A stretch of 64,000 nucleotides of DNA from Cryptomeria japonica (Eukaryota > Streptophyta > Pinopsida > Cupressales > Cupressaceae), in contig NC_081408.1 of the NCBI RefSeq assembly GCF_030272615.1, positions 606,475,673 through 606,539,672 of the forward strand, written 5' to 3'. The position numbers were made by a program, and so were the translations under genes. Positions 22,845-35,420 of this stretch are shown in pieces. Each line of letters begins with the position of its first letter. The first letter of the stretch is position 1. The notes under the pieces are model-generated. The model did no database searches and was not told where the DNA came from. It was given only the letters and a program-made list of their open reading frames with translations.

Positions 22845-25800
22845 GATTGAGTTCTCCCTCCCTCCCTGTATATTTGTCCTTTCTAAGGAGCTCTTTTATG
22901 TTTGAGTTGACATCTTCCCCGTGCCAAATTATTTGGGAATCAAAGTTAACTCCAAGGTTCGCCAAATAGTCCGCCACCACATTTTTTTCTCTAAAGGCAT
23001 GTTGAATTATAATATCTTTAAAACTGGCAATAATTTCCCTAGCTTTCATGATAATATTTCCAATTGACCATGATGGCTTAGACTCCCCCTTCAAACACTT
23101 AATAATATTAAGTGAATCTCCCTCAAGCCATAATTTCTCATGATTAAAATTCTTAGCTATAATTAAGGTGTTCAGGGCAGCAGAGGCTTCAACAAAGTGA
23201 CTAGTTTGACTCCCCAAAGGACCAGCCACCGCCATTAAGCAACTTCCAGCAAAATTCCTGACAATGCCCCCATATCCATCTTTACCCGGATTCCCCTTAG
23301 AGGCCCCATCAAAGTTAGCCTTAATCCACCCCTGAGGAGGAAAACACCAGACAAGTCCTTCTCTTCCCTTCTCCTTGCTAGTAGTAGTAGTAGAGATGTT
23401 CCACCTGTCAGTGAAGTCTTCTTTAGCAGCTAGTCCATAATCAGTACCATAGATACACTCAAATATACTCTTGTAAATTTTATCCACCACCACTTCAGGA
23501 ATGAAACTTTTATCCCTAAAAATCCTATTGTTGCGCTCTTTCCAAATATTCCAGATAACATTCGAAAGAGTGAGTCTCCAGGTTTCCACAATCTTAGGAT
23601 TAGAACTTGGGCAGTGCCATTGCTGCCAGGAATCCCCTAGGGAGTTCGGAAAAACCCAGCTCAAGTTCTACCTGCTTAAGATGATTTTCCAGATTTCTTG
23701 GCTAAAAGAGAATTGATTAAGAATATGGTAGATAGTCTCTTCTTCCCTACAACAAAGAGAACATTTGTTAGGAAAAACAAAACCTCTCTTTTGAAGGTTG
23801 TCCAAGGTTAAAACCTTATTTTGGATAAAAATTCAAAAAAAGATATTAACCTTAGGAACTAACTTCTTGTTCTAGACTTTAGCCCAAATAGGAATTTCTT
23901 CCACAGACTCATTATGAATAGCCACGGCTGAAGAAATAGAGTAATTCCCATCCGGGGTTTCCCTCCATATCAATATGTCATCTTTGTTGTCTCTAGGAAC
24001 TTTAGCAGAGAGAGCAATCTGAAGGAACTTAAGCCCCAGACTCTGCTGGTTAAAATCAATCCAATTCCCATTTCTCCAGTAGTCACTGACCCACTCCCCA
24101 AACTTGCTTTTGAACCAGTCTTTCCACTCATGAAGGATAGGAACTTCATCCAGAGGTTTGTCCAGTATCCACCTATCTTCCCAGAATCTTATTTTCCTAC
24201 CATCCCCAAGTCTCCAAATTCATCCAGCAATAGCCAAGCTTTTGGAAGATTGAACAATATTCCATATAGCTGAACCTTCAACAATAAAAGTATCATCCAA
24301 GAATTCTTCCTCGGAAGGTTGCATATAGAGATATTTATTTTTCCAAATAGAGTTTCATTCTCTTTCCTCCCCTTTCATTCGCCATATTTGTTTAGCTAAT
24401 AAAGCCTTATTCATGGACCTAATATTCCTTAAACCCAACCCACCTGAGGCCTTAGGAGAGCAGATTTTATCCCAGGCTATTAGGGGAATTCTTTTTTTGA
24501 CTTCCACCCCCGACCAAAGAAACATTTTTGAGATTCTTTCAATAGCTTCTGTAAATTTTCTGGGGATTTTGAACAAACTAAGAGCATAAACAGGTAGATT
24601 TTGGAGGGTAGCTTTAAGCAGAGTAACTTTGCCCGCTTAACTAAGAACAAACCCTTTCCATCTAGCAAGTTTTGAATTAAATCTATCCACCAGCTTATTC
24701 CAGAAAGAATCCTCAAGCTTAATACACAGAGGAAGCCCCAAATAAGAAGAGGGAAACTCAGAAATTTTGCATCCAAGAATTCTTTCAGTCCTTAGCTGCA
24801 TTTGAACAGGGGTGTTGATGAAGAATAAACAACTTTTATCCCAATTAATTTTTTGACCTAAGGTAGATTCATAAGTATTCAACACCTTCTTCATATTTTT
24901 AGCTTCCAAGATGGAAGCTTCCCCCATAGTAATTGAATCATCAACAAACTATTTGTGAGAACAAGTGACATTGGATGAAGATGGTTTTAGACCCCTAAGA
25001 TTGCCATCTTCCACATTTTTAAGAATAAATCTACCCAGACATTCAGCTAAAATAATAAACAAGATAGGGGATATGGGGCCCCCCTGTCTAAGATCTCTAG
25101 AGCTTTTGAAGAAACTAGACAGGGATCCATTGACAATAACAGCAGAAGAGGAAGTTTCCATAAGTTGAGAACAAAGCTAAATAACTTTTTCTCCAAAACC
25201 AAACGCTTTCATTATCCTAAGGAGAAACTGCTAGTTCACTCTATCAAAAGCTTTAGCCATGTCTAACTTCAAGAAGAAACCCTGATTATTCGCCACTTTC
25301 AAGGAGTGGATGTTTTCATGAACTGAGATGATGGAATCCAGAATTTGTCTGCCAGGGACAAAGCCATTCTGCTGGATGGAAATAATTCTAGGAAGAATTT
25401 CCAGCATCCTAGTAGTTAGAACCTTCGATAAAATTTTGTACACAGAATTACACAGGCTAATGGGTCTAAACTTATTGAGAGAGTCAGCACTAGGGATCTT
25501 CAGAATGAGGACAATGAAGGTAGCATTTAGTTCCTTTAGGAGCCTTCTAGAGCCAAAGAATTCTTTTACACCATTGTTGATGTCAGCCTCCACAATGTGC
25601 CAGAAATTTTGGAAGAAAAACATTGGAAAACTGTCCAGACTAGGGGATTTATCTCCTTGAAAAGAGAACACCGCCCTTTTTATTTCCTCATTAGAGGGAA
25701 TACAGGATAAAAAGTTATTATCATCAGCAGTCAAGATAGCGGGAATTGCTTGCAGGAGGATGTTTTGATTACTGATATCCAAGTTATCCACTTCTCCCAA

Positions 25801-27015
25801 CAGGGTTCTGAAATATTCCATAGCTTCCTTTCTAATGTCATTATCCTCCGTTAGGATCCCTTTATTGCAAGATAATCTGGGTATCTTGTTAGCCGCCCTG
25901 TGCTTAAGAACAGTTAGGTGAAAAAACCGGGTATTTTTATCACCTTCCTTCAGGAACAAGGCTCTTGATCTTTGTCTCCAAAACGTCTCTTCATTAGAAA
26001 TAATGGTATGGTATTTAGACAAAAGAACATTTTCCTTCACCCTTAGATCTTCAGACAGCCCCTCCTCTTGTATTATATCCCGAACATCTTTGATTTTAGT
26101 TTTAATTTGAATTTTATTCTTGAAAATGTCCCCAAAAATCTCTTTGTTCTAGATTTTGATTTTGGCCAATATAATATTGAGCTTTTTGGCTATTCTAAAG
26201 AGAGTCATACCCTCAACCTCCGAATTCCACCAATCAGTGATGCTAGCTTCCAAAGAAGGGTGGGATAACCAGGCTTTTTCAAATCTGAAAGGGAAGTTTC
26301 TCTTGGCCGAAAAAGAGTTGGCGGTAAAAGAAATAGGATAATGGTCGGACCCAATTTTGATAACAGAAGCAAGGGAGCAGCTATACTTGGTTAACCACTT
26401 AGGAGAAATTAAATTTCTATCTAACTTAACTTGGATCGAGTCAGCTCCGGTTCTTCTATTAGTCTAGGTGTAGTTAATGTCCTGAAGATCCACATCTATA
26501 AGAGCTTGATCATTGATAAACTCCATAAGGTCTTGTTTTTCATCAAGCTGCAAGGGGAGACCTCCCATCTTCTCTTCCTCCTTAAGAGGAGTATTGAAAT
26601 CTCCCACTATAATCCAGCTTTGATCAGCAAAATTAAGTCTGTCATCAGCAAGGCTTCTCCAAAATTTAACTCTCCCGGATTTGGTGTTAGGCGCGTAGAC
26701 ATTAGTTAAAACCCAAGCAAAGTTATCCTTAATATGCTCAAGTTGCACTGAGTTCCTATTTAAAGTTGAGATAATTTCCTTACCTTTTATGGTTTTTTGG
26801 TTCCAAAAGATTGCAGTTCCTCTAGAAGCTCCCTTCGAGCTAGATCCTATGACACCATTATTCTTAAAAATTCTAATCTTTTCTACTTTTTCCTTAGACA
26901 TCTTGGTTTCCTGAACAAGGACCACATCCCGTTTATGATCTTTTATGATGTTTCGTAACACATCCTGCTTATGAGGGGCATTCAACCCTCTGATATTCCA
27001 GGATATTATCTTCAT
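22825..27015 (-). pseudogene. LINE-A ORF2: APE endonuclease, reverse transcriptase, RNase H
   Basis: About 1,396 codons in one frame with some ten stops and no frameshift. APE endonuclease: MKIISWNIRGLNAPHKQ, VLVQETKM, NVYAPN, IIVGDFNTPL, GSDHYPI. RT: LNKFRPISLCNSVYKI, FVPGRQILDSI, KLDMAKAFDRVN, DLRQGGPISPILFII and active site FVDDS after a TAG at about 24952. zf-RVT: LTLDNLQKRGF..NKCSLC near 23800. RNase H: IKANFDGASKGNPGKDGYGG (about 23310), EGDSLNIIKCLKGES, VVADYLANLG. Stops are 6 TAG, 3 TGA and 1 TAA; several stand where Trp is usual (YT-stop-TNRR, VN-stop-QFL). The complete protein would nick target DNA and copy LINE RNA in place. Confidence 0.9.
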
Positions 27016-27431
27016 ACTTTAACAGGTGATAGGGCTGACTTGATGGAACACTATGTTCCATCAGCACGGTTCTTCTAGCTTTCCTGTTCCCTTTGATGTT
27101 TTAGAGATGGCCTTCCCTACTTTTTATTTCGGCTTCCCACATCTGCCTTTTTCTTATTCCTGCTTCTGGTTGAGATCCCTCCGTTAATTTCCTCCTTATT
27201 CATTTTTCCTTCTTTCGAACCAAGAATCTAGAGATTCCCTTCCAAGATATCCATAACCATACTATGAGATGGGGTTTTACATAGAGGAGGCTTTGGGCTT
27301 CCATTTGTTAAAAGCAACAGGAGCTCAAAGTCAGAAGGGTTAAGCTCTTGAGCTTCATTAAAATTTTCCTCAACTGATTTTGAGAAAGAAGAAATAGGAG
27401 CTACTTCAAAGGGGCTTGCCTCTTCCTTCTC

Positions 27432-28397
27432 CTAACTAACAGAACCAACCTCTTGGGCCTCTAGGTTATTTTTGTTATTTAACTCTGTACCTTGCTCCCC
27501 TTCTTTGGAACTCTTTGTTTGGTTATTAGAGAAAACGTAATCTTGTTTTTCATTATTACTATTCTTAGCTTTCTTAACTTCATTTACTAGTTTCATTACC
27601 TCCTTATTTTGATCACACTCAGCTGATGAGTCTCCTTTATTATCAATTGTTTGCCATATCTTTTCAAACTTAACATTGTTATCAGTCTTGCTTTCCTTAC
27701 TCTTCTTAAGAAGACATGATTTTGCCCAATGCCCTGATTTCTTGTAGTGGAAACAAACAAATGGTAGAGATTCATATTCTATAGCTTGAGTCCATTTTCC
27801 TAGTTTAGAAATGATATCTATAGATTGGGGCATATCAGTCATTTGATTATCATTTATACAGATGCAAGAAAAGACCAACCTTGATTTAGTCACTGTCATC
27901 GGATCAATCAAAAGAAGTTCTCCAAAAGAGTTCACTGTACCCTTAAAGACTTCCTCGTTCCAAAATTCTAGCGGGAGGGTGGGGAGGCGAGTCCAGACTG
28001 GTGCAAAAACAAAGAACGAATCATCAAGGATGAGGTTCAGGACCCATTTCTGAAGAGCCAAAGTTGACTTGTCGAACATCCATGGACCTTCACATAGAGC
28101 CGTATTCATATCTTCTTCAGAGTTAAATGCAAAGGAAAAAAATCCCCTGGGTAGTGCTACTACATCCACTTGTTCTTTTAAGATCCATTTCCTCCTTATG
28201 AAATTCTTAACAACATCACTGTTAGGCCTAAAACCAGAAAATCGACCCACTAAGGTCATGGTTAAACCTGCTACAATCAGATCTACCAGTTTATCCAGAA
28301 CAGAAATAGCGACCAGCCCTAAAGCTGGATCTAAAATATTTGTAACTTCCAGAAATCCTGATTTACCAGTGGCTTCACTCCAAAGAGTGAAAACCAT
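27432..28397 (-). CDS. LINE-A ORF1: DUF4283-like, zinc-knuckle RNA-binding protein
   Basis: A 321-codon frame from ATG (MVFTLWSEATGKSG) to stop without interruption. Residues about 50-190 resemble the DUF4283 domain of plant LINE ORF1 proteins: VVKNFIRRKWILK, then FSFAFNSEEDMNTALCEGPW and LPLEFWNEEV, SFGELLLIDPMT. A knuckle follows at about residue 220: CFHYKKSGHWAKSC, where the second Cys of CX2CX4HX4C is Tyr, a TGT-to-TAT change. The C-terminal quarter is Lys/Asn/Glu-rich. The protein would bind LINE RNA as the gag counterpart. The next ORF starts 417 bp downstream. Confidence 0.8.
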   Translation of the reverse strand: MVFTLWSEATGKSGFLEVTNILDPALGLVAISVLDKLVDLIVAGLTMTLVGRFSGFRPNSDVVKNFIRRKWILKEQVDVVALPRGFFSFAFNSEEDMNTALCEGPWMFDKSTLALQKWVLNLILDDSFFVFAPVWTRLPTLPLEFWNEEVFKGTVNSFGELLLIDPMTVTKSRLVFSCICINDNQMTDMPQSIDIISKLGKWTQAIEYESLPFVCFHYKKSGHWAKSCLLKKSKESKTDNNVKFEKIWQTIDNKGDSSAECDQNKEVMKLVNEVKKAKNSNNEKQDYVFSNNQTKSSKEGEQGTELNNKNNLEAQEVGSVS

Positions 28398-28840
28398 TTT
28401 TTACCTTTTCCTCTGTCATGTGGGTCCCCGGTTGTAGAATCTTTGTCCTCCCCCGGTTTGACTGTTTCCTTGTCCTCTTCTGACCCTTGAGATGCCTGTC
28501 CGCTTGCCTGATTGCCAGATCCGACCCCATGCACAAGTTCATTTTGGCCATGTTTATGAATGGCCCATTTCCACTTGGTCCAATTTTCATCTTACGAAAT
28601 TGAAGATTCATCACAGTTCTAGATCATTTTATAATATTTTTTAAGATATTATAGATAAATACATACACACTGAATTTTATAAAAAGCTTTATAAACTATA
28701 CACGACGTAACCAGAACGAATTTAACTGGGTGTGATAAGAATTGATATCAAGAAATTCATTGAATTGATTTACTTTCATATTTGATTTAGAAGTTTGTTA
28801 AATAATAGGAACTAATTATTTCACATACATTTTGTTGAAG

Positions 28841-29047
28841 GTTAAAATGCTTCTTGAAAAGCATGGGGCGACCCGCAATGCCAAAGTGGTAAGGGAGGTA
28901 CAGTTACGAAATATTGCAACGTCCAAATCAAAGTGGAAAACTGAAACAATTTCGTTGAATGCAGCTACTTTTGTAGCTCCCTTCTCTCTCCTTGGAAATG
29001 CAAATCCATTGAAAGGAAAAAGAGTTCATGTCACAGAGCAAATATAA
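28841..29047 (+). other. Possible exon or captured fragment, unknown
   Basis: A plus-strand frame of 69 codons from the ATG at 28841 (MLLEKHGATRNAKVVREV...) to a TAA. Its composition is mixed and protein-like, with better GC than the flanks. A possible 3' splice acceptor (ttgttgaag) lies just upstream. I do not recognise the peptide. It may be a chance frame. Confidence 0.2.
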
Positions 29048-29522
29048 TTTATTTTTAATTCTCTTTTATGCCTTCTTCTTAGCTGATACAGTGGCCTTGG
29101 GCACTTCTAATGGAGCAACAATTCTACTCTTGTTTGTTGCTTTTGTTAGCATTCAGTAAGCTCCAGTCTTTCTCAATTATTTGTGGAGATCACGGTGAAC
29201 TTATATGGCATGTTCTGTTTTACATTAAGCTAATTATGGAGAGAACTGCAAATTAGACTCACTTAGAGTCTACCTTATAATTTCAGTTTAACTGATTTAC
29301 ATCTTCAAAAATTTCTCCTATGATCTATATATCATTTGCAATTCATACAGATTTATAATAAAAATGATTGAATTGCATTCATTCAGTTTTGATTTTCTTC
29401 TCTATTTTACTTGCAAATTTTGCTTCTTTCGTTTCTCTTAGTTTGAAACCAGTTTGATGGCCATTATGAAGGCCTTACTGGCAATATTTATGGCTCAGTG
29501 TGACCATTTGGTTTATGTTGGT

Positions 29523-29545
29523 TGTAACACCCCTCGCAATTTTAT
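29523..29545 (+). other. LTR-like 5' terminus
   Basis: tgtaacacccctcgcaattt has the TGTAACACCC start seen in some plant Gypsy LTRs. No partner LTR, end or target duplication was found, so it may be a truncated relic or coincidence. Confidence 0.2.
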
Positions 29546-32203
29546 ATACACTTCCAATATGTAATTTTAGCTGTTGATGATATAATGTAATTGAAATTGA
29601 TTTTGTTAAGATAGATAGATTATGTCTAATTTGATTGATTTCAGTAAGATAGATAATTATATGATTAAGTTAACAAATATGAGATGTCTTTAATAAAAAA
29701 TACTTGATTTTATTTGGTGATAAATATAAGAAATAGGACAAATAATATTTTCAATATACTCAATTGATAACATATTTACTTTAAAAAGATCAAAGAGTGT
29801 ATCTTAAAAAACTATGACAACATGAGACTATATGAATGATGATGATGTATGATCATAAAGTGCACTTCAATTGGAAATAGCATATAAATGTGTCCATGTA
29901 TATTTTATCAATTTATATTCATGTACAAGTTCTTAAGACGTTTTCATATAGTTTCTTTTATTATTAATTTGATCATTTTTATGAGAATATAGAATTAATG
30001 ATATATCTTTTATATTCTTTATGACTTTGATATTCCTTAAACACCTCTATTTGTTCTCTTTGGTAAAATATTGACAACTTCTCGTAGCAGATGGTCAATG
30101 CACAATCAACACTTACAAATTGCCTTGTAATCAGAGCTCTATTTATAAGCCTCTCATAATCCAAACAAATCTAATACAAATTGGTGTTGTCATAGTAAGA
30201 GGGTCCAAATAATGACTAACTAATCATATAGCTAGACATAACCAATTTTACAATAACACAGGATCTACTACAAACACAACTTATATGTTTATCCTTGAGA
30301 TTACAACCACATGTCCTATTGTAATTGGGCCCCTTACATCCCAGTCCATAGCCAACTTAACCTTGATTTGAAATTGATCCAAAAAAAAGTTTATCCTGAT
30401 TCGGCATTGATCAATCTGTTCCTTTGGTGTCGAACTTCATCATTCTACCAAATAGATTTACCATAGAAAGGGCCATGGAAAAAGGGATCCAGGAACGCAA
30501 TAATACCGGAGAAAAATTCTTTTAGAACATGAATATTACCGAAAATGATATCTACAAAATGTAGCTAAAACAATCCTCACATCACTCAAATGACTACGAT
30601 TAACAAACTCCCCTATGTTTCCAACCATAGAACCCACTTTCTTTTCTCACAACCCTTCTGATTTTTACTTATGAACAATCAAGAGACAAGGGACAAATAC
30701 CTTGCATGTAAGGGTTTTACCCAAAATTAATGTGGAGGTGCTCTAGGGTTTCTAAATAGGCGATTGTCAATTTTTTATTGAATACTAGTGTTAAAGTGGG
30801 GCTATTGTTTGGACACTAGCCTATAGGTGGCACTAGTATCCTTAAAGAACTAAGGTGTGAAATTTAATGATAGGTTGGTTGCATACATCAGTTAGTTGTT
30901 TAGGGTTCAACAGTTATGATCTAGATAACTATATCCTTATTTAATGGAGCTCAATTATTGTCTTGGTTGGAGATCCTACTTTGTTTCTAAGTGACTTTCA
31001 TATGTGGCCATTCAAGTCGAATGAAGAGATAGGTCAACACATTGATGATGTTGCGCACTTTTGTCGCACCTAGGGCCATTCTTGGGCATAAGGACCAAGT
31101 GATTAGATCCCATCTATTTAGTTATTTCATCCATAATTGGTTTATATTACCACCACTATTCCCATTAATTCCACTTCTTTTCGAATGTTTTCCTTCCTCT
31201 CACTCCTTGTGCTCCATCATAACTATCAAGTCAGACCAGGTCATGTCAAGTACTAAATGCACCAATAAAGGGATGGAGACCCCTATTCAAATTTATTGGG
31301 GTGGCAGGATGGTTGGGTAAGGGGGACTCTACCTCCACTATAACCCTATAATCCAGTGAGAGAATTATAGCTCTAGGAACTTTCCATACTAAAATTTCAT
31401 GTGGGAACTTTGCTCCACCAATCGATTTTGGTCTGATGTAAAGGTGTTAGAGATTCAAGAAGCAAAATTGTTTGTATATCAAGCCATTTCTCCTTGTCAT
31501 CCATAGCCAGAGCCATAAAATCTATCGTGGAAGTTCAGATCGACTACAAAGAAACAATCTCTCTGGCCAATTAATTAATCAATGTGAGGGGAATATCCCT
31601 CGAGAAAGGAGATTTGAGGAAGGGCCTGAATTTAGTTACTTTGGGCCAATGAATATAAGTTAAAGTCATTAGAATTATGTACTAAAGGTAGGCTAGCCTT
31701 TGGATTGGAAGGTATTTCCATAACTCTTTCTTCATTCAATATGTTATCGATTTGCAGGCCTAACATAAACTAAACTATATATTATAGCTTCTAGATGGAT
31801 TGATAATGCTATCAACTTATAGGCCTACTAACAACTTCAAAAGGGTATCACTCTAAAACATTACAGGTTATTAATCAAAGATCAATTGTGGAAGGGAAAA
31901 TAGTGAAGGGGTTAGTTAACCTCCATGCTTTCCCTTTTGACTCTTTTCACTTGGTTGTTAAATTTCTTTCATCGACTATTGCTCTGTTGGAGTGGATAAT
32001 TACTTTCATCAACATGTGGGTGGGAGAGAGATATTTCAGGTGGTTATCTATTTCTAAATGCCTACCTCTTGCATGCAACCTACCTGCACCTCATCTAATT
32101 AAACCTAGTAGTGGATCCAACTTACGTTGTTGATTGAGCCTATTTAAATTAGTTTTCTATCATGGATGTCCATTTATCAAGGGGAATTTCTCAATGCCCT
32201 TTT

Positions 32204-32646
32204 TGTTGACAATTAATGATTTCATCCACCAGTTTTGTTTAGTCATAGCAGCAACTTTGTCAATTCTATTTAGTCATTGTAGCATTTTCTAGTTTTTAAT
32301 TTGGATCACAACCAAGTTTTTATTGCAAGATTCTATTTTCATAGAATAGTCTATAGTGAATGATTTAGTTATTACCCAATAGTGGACTAAAGTTAGTTCG
32401 TATTAGTTAGTTTATGTTTTTGTGTAATATTATCAATATTCTACTAAGTGTTGCTTCTATATAAGCTACTATGTTTCCTTTGTAATTGTGTGTCATTTTT
32501 AATAGAATAATAAAAGTGCACGAATGTTGTTCATAGAAATAGATTTATAGCCTTATGTAAATTGGCTCTATAATAGATTGTTTATTTTTGTTTTGTATTT
32601 ATATTTTTATTATCTTTGTTCTGGGACAGTTTTTTTCAATTCTCCA
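32204..32646 (+). repeat. Probable 5' LTR of Copia-2
   Basis: Starts tgttgacaattaatg and ends ...ttctcca just before the PBS. It has a TATA box (tctatataag, 32456-32465) and an AATAAT/AATAAA-like poly(A) signal (aatagaataataaaa) 40 bp later, the usual U3-R layout. With no second LTR the start is a best guess. Confidence 0.5.
32456..32465 (+). promoter_or_regulatory. TATA box of the Copia-2 LTR
   Basis: tctatataag, with a poly(A)-signal-like motif about 40 bp downstream and the PBS 190 bp downstream. Confidence 0.5.
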
Positions 32647-32648
32647 TT

Positions 32649-32660
32649 TGGTATCAAATC
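32649..32660 (+). promoter_or_regulatory. Primer binding site of Copia-2
   Basis: tggtatcaaatc, two bases after the LTR end, agrees with the initiator-Met PBS TGGTATCAGAGC in its first eight bases. Confidence 0.7.
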
Positions 32661-32684
32661 AAGAGGATTTGATTAAATTTCATA

Positions 32685-33540
32685 ATGTCCAATACTAAGA
32701 CTTTGTCAATCCCAGAATTTAATGGTAGCGATTATGATTACTGGTGTATAAAAATGGTGACATTATGATTGGAAAAGATCTATGGGAAATTGTAGAAGTA
32801 GGATATAAAGAGCTAGCTGATTGGAATGCACTAACACCCAATGATAAGAAAACTAAGAAGGAAGAAAAGAAGAAGAATGCACAAGAGTTGTTTCACATTC
32901 AAATTACTCTTGATAAGAGCTCGTTTCCTAGAATTGTTGATGCAAAGTCAGCAAAGAATTTCTGGAAGACTCTAAAGGAATCTTACCAAGGCAATGATTA
33001 GATCAAGGTTGTTAACATATAAACCTTGAAATGGGAGTTTGAAAATTTAAAGATGCAGGAAACAAAGAATCTAAGTGATTATTGCGTAAGGGTCAAGGAT
33101 GTGGTCAATAAAATGGCTACTTTGGGTCAAGTTATGAGCAAAAAAGTTGTGATTAAAAAAGTGTTGAGATCTCTAATACTGAGATGGAATAATGTTGTCA
33201 TCATCATTGAAGAGAGAAAAGATTTGGCCACTCTTGAGTATGATCAGCTTGTTGGATCTCGTATGTCATGTGAGGAAAGATTAACAGATTCATCTATATA
33301 TGTTGATGAGAAAGCCTTTTCATGTAAAGTTTAGTTTTTCAAAGAATGAAGATGTAAATAGTAGTTCCAAGAGTAATCAAGGCCAAGATAGAGGCCAAAA
33401 TCAAAATTATTCAAGAGGAAATAGAGGAAGAAGAGATGGGCAAGCAGGAAGAGGGAGAGGCTAATTCGATATGAGAAATATCCAATGTTGCCATTGTAAC
33501 AGGTATGACAATTTTAAAAAAGATTATAGATCTAAATGAG
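32685..33540 (+). pseudogene. Copia-2 gag with zinc knuckle
   Basis: Starts at ATG 32685 (MSNTKTLSIPEFNGSDYDYW), a typical Copia gag opening, then shifts frame near 32745. The UBN2 region continues as DLWEIVEVGYKELADW, AKNFWKTLKESYQG, LKWEFENLKMQETKNLSDY and KKVLRSLILRWNNVV. A Gly/Arg-rich linker (33400-33460) precedes the knuckle CCHCNRYDNFKKDYRS near 33487, where the final Cys and the His are altered. Frameshifts and stops near 32769 and 33000 inactivate it. Confidence 0.8.
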
Positions 33541-33577
33541 GTAATATAAAAATACTAATTATGCTCAAAAGAGTGAA

Positions 33578-35420
33578 GTGGCTTCCTCAAGTAATTTAGT
33601 TTTATCCTATGGAAAAGTTGTAAATGATGTGAAAGATGTTTGGTATTTAGACTCAAGATGCTCTAACCACATGTCTGGTATAAAGAGTTATTTTCTAACA
33701 TGGACGAAAGTTTTAAATCGAAGATTATGCTTGGTAATGACAACACTTTCAAGGTTACAGTGAAAGGAACCATGGATGTTCCTATGAAGGAACGTATGAA
33801 ATGTGTTCAAGAAGGCTTTTACACTCCACAATTGAAGCACAATTTGCTAAGTGATAGGCAACTATGTGAAAAGAACTATAAGTTTGAGTTTAAAAACAAA
33901 AAATATACAATCTATGGTAAAAATCAAGGTAATTGTGTGGTTACAATAGTTCTTATGTCAAGGAATAGAATGTTCCCATTGAAGTTTGGTGAACATAGTA
34001 GCCATCCTGTCAATATGGCATATGAGAACAAAAGTTGGTTGTGGCAGTTGAGGTATGGCCATTTGAATTTGAATAGCTTGAAGTTTCTTACATCAAAAAC
34101 TTTAATTTCTAGGTTGCCTAAAGTTCAAGAATACAAAGAACCTTGTGAGGGTTGTGCTAAAGACAAACATGAAAGAGAATAATTCTCTAAAGGTAGAGCA
34201 TGGAGGGACCATTACCCTCTTCAATTGTTTCATTCTGATATTTGTAGTCCTATCCAGACCAAAATTTTGGGTAATTCCCCATATTTTATTACTATCATTG
34301 ATGATTACGCATGATATTGTTGGGTTTTTTTTTGAAGTATAAGGATGAAGAATTTGATACATTTAAAAGGTTCAAAGCCCTTGTTGACAATGAGAAAGGT
34401 TATAAAATTAAATGTCTCAAAACTAATCATGGTGGAGAATTTTTCTCAAGAGATTTTAAGAATGTTTTTGACTTGCATGGTATAAGAAGACAACTCACTA
34501 TTGCCTACACACCTCAACAAAATGGAGTATTTGAAAGGAAGAATTGTACAGTGGTGAAAATGGAAATGAGTATGTTGCAAACTAAAGATTTGAACAATTC
34601 TTTTTGGGGTGATGCGGCTGCTACATTAGTGTACATTTTGAATAGGAGTCCCACTAGAGCACTTACAATGATGACTCCTTATGAAGCATGGTATGCAAAG
34701 AAGCCTAATATTACTCATTTTAGAGTATTTGGTTGTTTAGCTTATGTACATATTGCTGATCAAAATAGAAAAAAATTGGATTTCAAGAGTGAGTCTTTTA
34801 TTTTTGTTGGGTATAGTGAGCATAGTAAAGCTTAAAGGTTTTATAACCCTTGCACTAATAGCATTCTTGTCTCATGAGACATAATTTTTTATGAAGGGGG
34901 AGTTTATGGTCATAAAAAAGACCATGTTGAGAAGTCTAAATCTATTTTAAATGATGATATTCTTACTGATATTGATCATCGACAGCCATCTACTACTTTA
35001 ATTCCAAGTCTACACATCCACCAAGAAACCCCTCTTCTAGTTCTTCAGTTTCAAGTGCAATATAAACATCAACCCCAAGTCCTAACATGAAGGTTTGAAG
35101 CTTAGCTGATATTTATGAAAGAAGTGTAATTCAAGACCATGATGAAAATCCTAGATGTGAGATAGTCCATTTTGCATTATTTTAACAAGCTAATTTTGAA
35201 CCATCATGTTATAAGGATGCAGGTACTAATGATTTTTGAAAGCAAGAAATGCAATAAAAGATGGATTCTATTAACAAAATGGTACTTGGGAGCTTACTAC
35301 ACTTCCACATGATAAGAAAAAAATTGGTGCTAAATGGGTCTACAAGACTAAGTGCCATAGTGATGAAAGTATTGAAAGACACAAAGCAAGAGTTTGGTTA
35401 GTCCTACAGGTCTCACCATG
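33578..35420 (+). pseudogene. Copia-2 protease, integrase and start of RT
   Basis: Protease site: WYLDSRCSNHMSG near 33640; the DSG catalytic triplet reads DSR, which should abolish activity. GAG-pre-integrase: WLWQLRYGHLNLNSLKFL with CEGCAKDKHER (34033-34180). Integrase: LFHSDICSP (first Asp, about 34227), KTNHGGEF (about 34422) where the second Asp of the usual RTDRGGEF is lost, and AYTPQQNGVFERKN with the catalytic Glu (about 34505-34545). FRVFGCLAYVHI and SFIFVGYSEHSKA follow. The RT start is visible as ELTTLPHDKKKIGAKWVYK-like peptides around 35285-35345, then similarity ends. Confidence 0.85.

Larger units (their letters stand above)
20932..28620 (-). mobile_element. LINE-A: nearly full-length LINE with three ORFs
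   Basis: On the minus strand the order is ORF1 (gag-like, 28397-27432), ORF2 (APE endonuclease, RT, zf-RVT, RNase H; 27015-22825), ORF3 (22844-21111), a T-rich 3' UTR and an A-rich end (aatcaaaaac near 20932). Each ORF keeps one frame throughout and is broken only by point stops, so the copy is fairly young compared with Copia-1. A 5' UTR of about 200 bp precedes ORF1, with the 5' end placed only roughly. I did not find a convincing target duplication. Two other copies of the family, at 35860-38735 and 2160-3240, lie in the same orientation. Confidence 0.85.
28621..32203. other. Unassigned AT-rich region, no confident gene
   Basis: I find no retrotransposon protein here. Two points stand out: a 72-codon plus-strand frame at 28832-29047 and an LTR-like start tgtaacacccctcgc at 29523, for which I found no matching end or second copy. 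Short open frames at 31042-31320 and 31888-32133 have no recognisable content. Confidence 0.4.
32204..35420 (+). mobile_element. Ty1/Copia retrotransposon (Copia-2), 3'-truncated
   Basis: A Copia element with a probable 5' LTR, PBS, gag, protease and integrase. It stops at the start of the RT near 35400-35420; no RT core, RNase H or 3' LTR follows. Remaining coding pieces are better preserved than in Copia-1. Confidence 0.8.
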
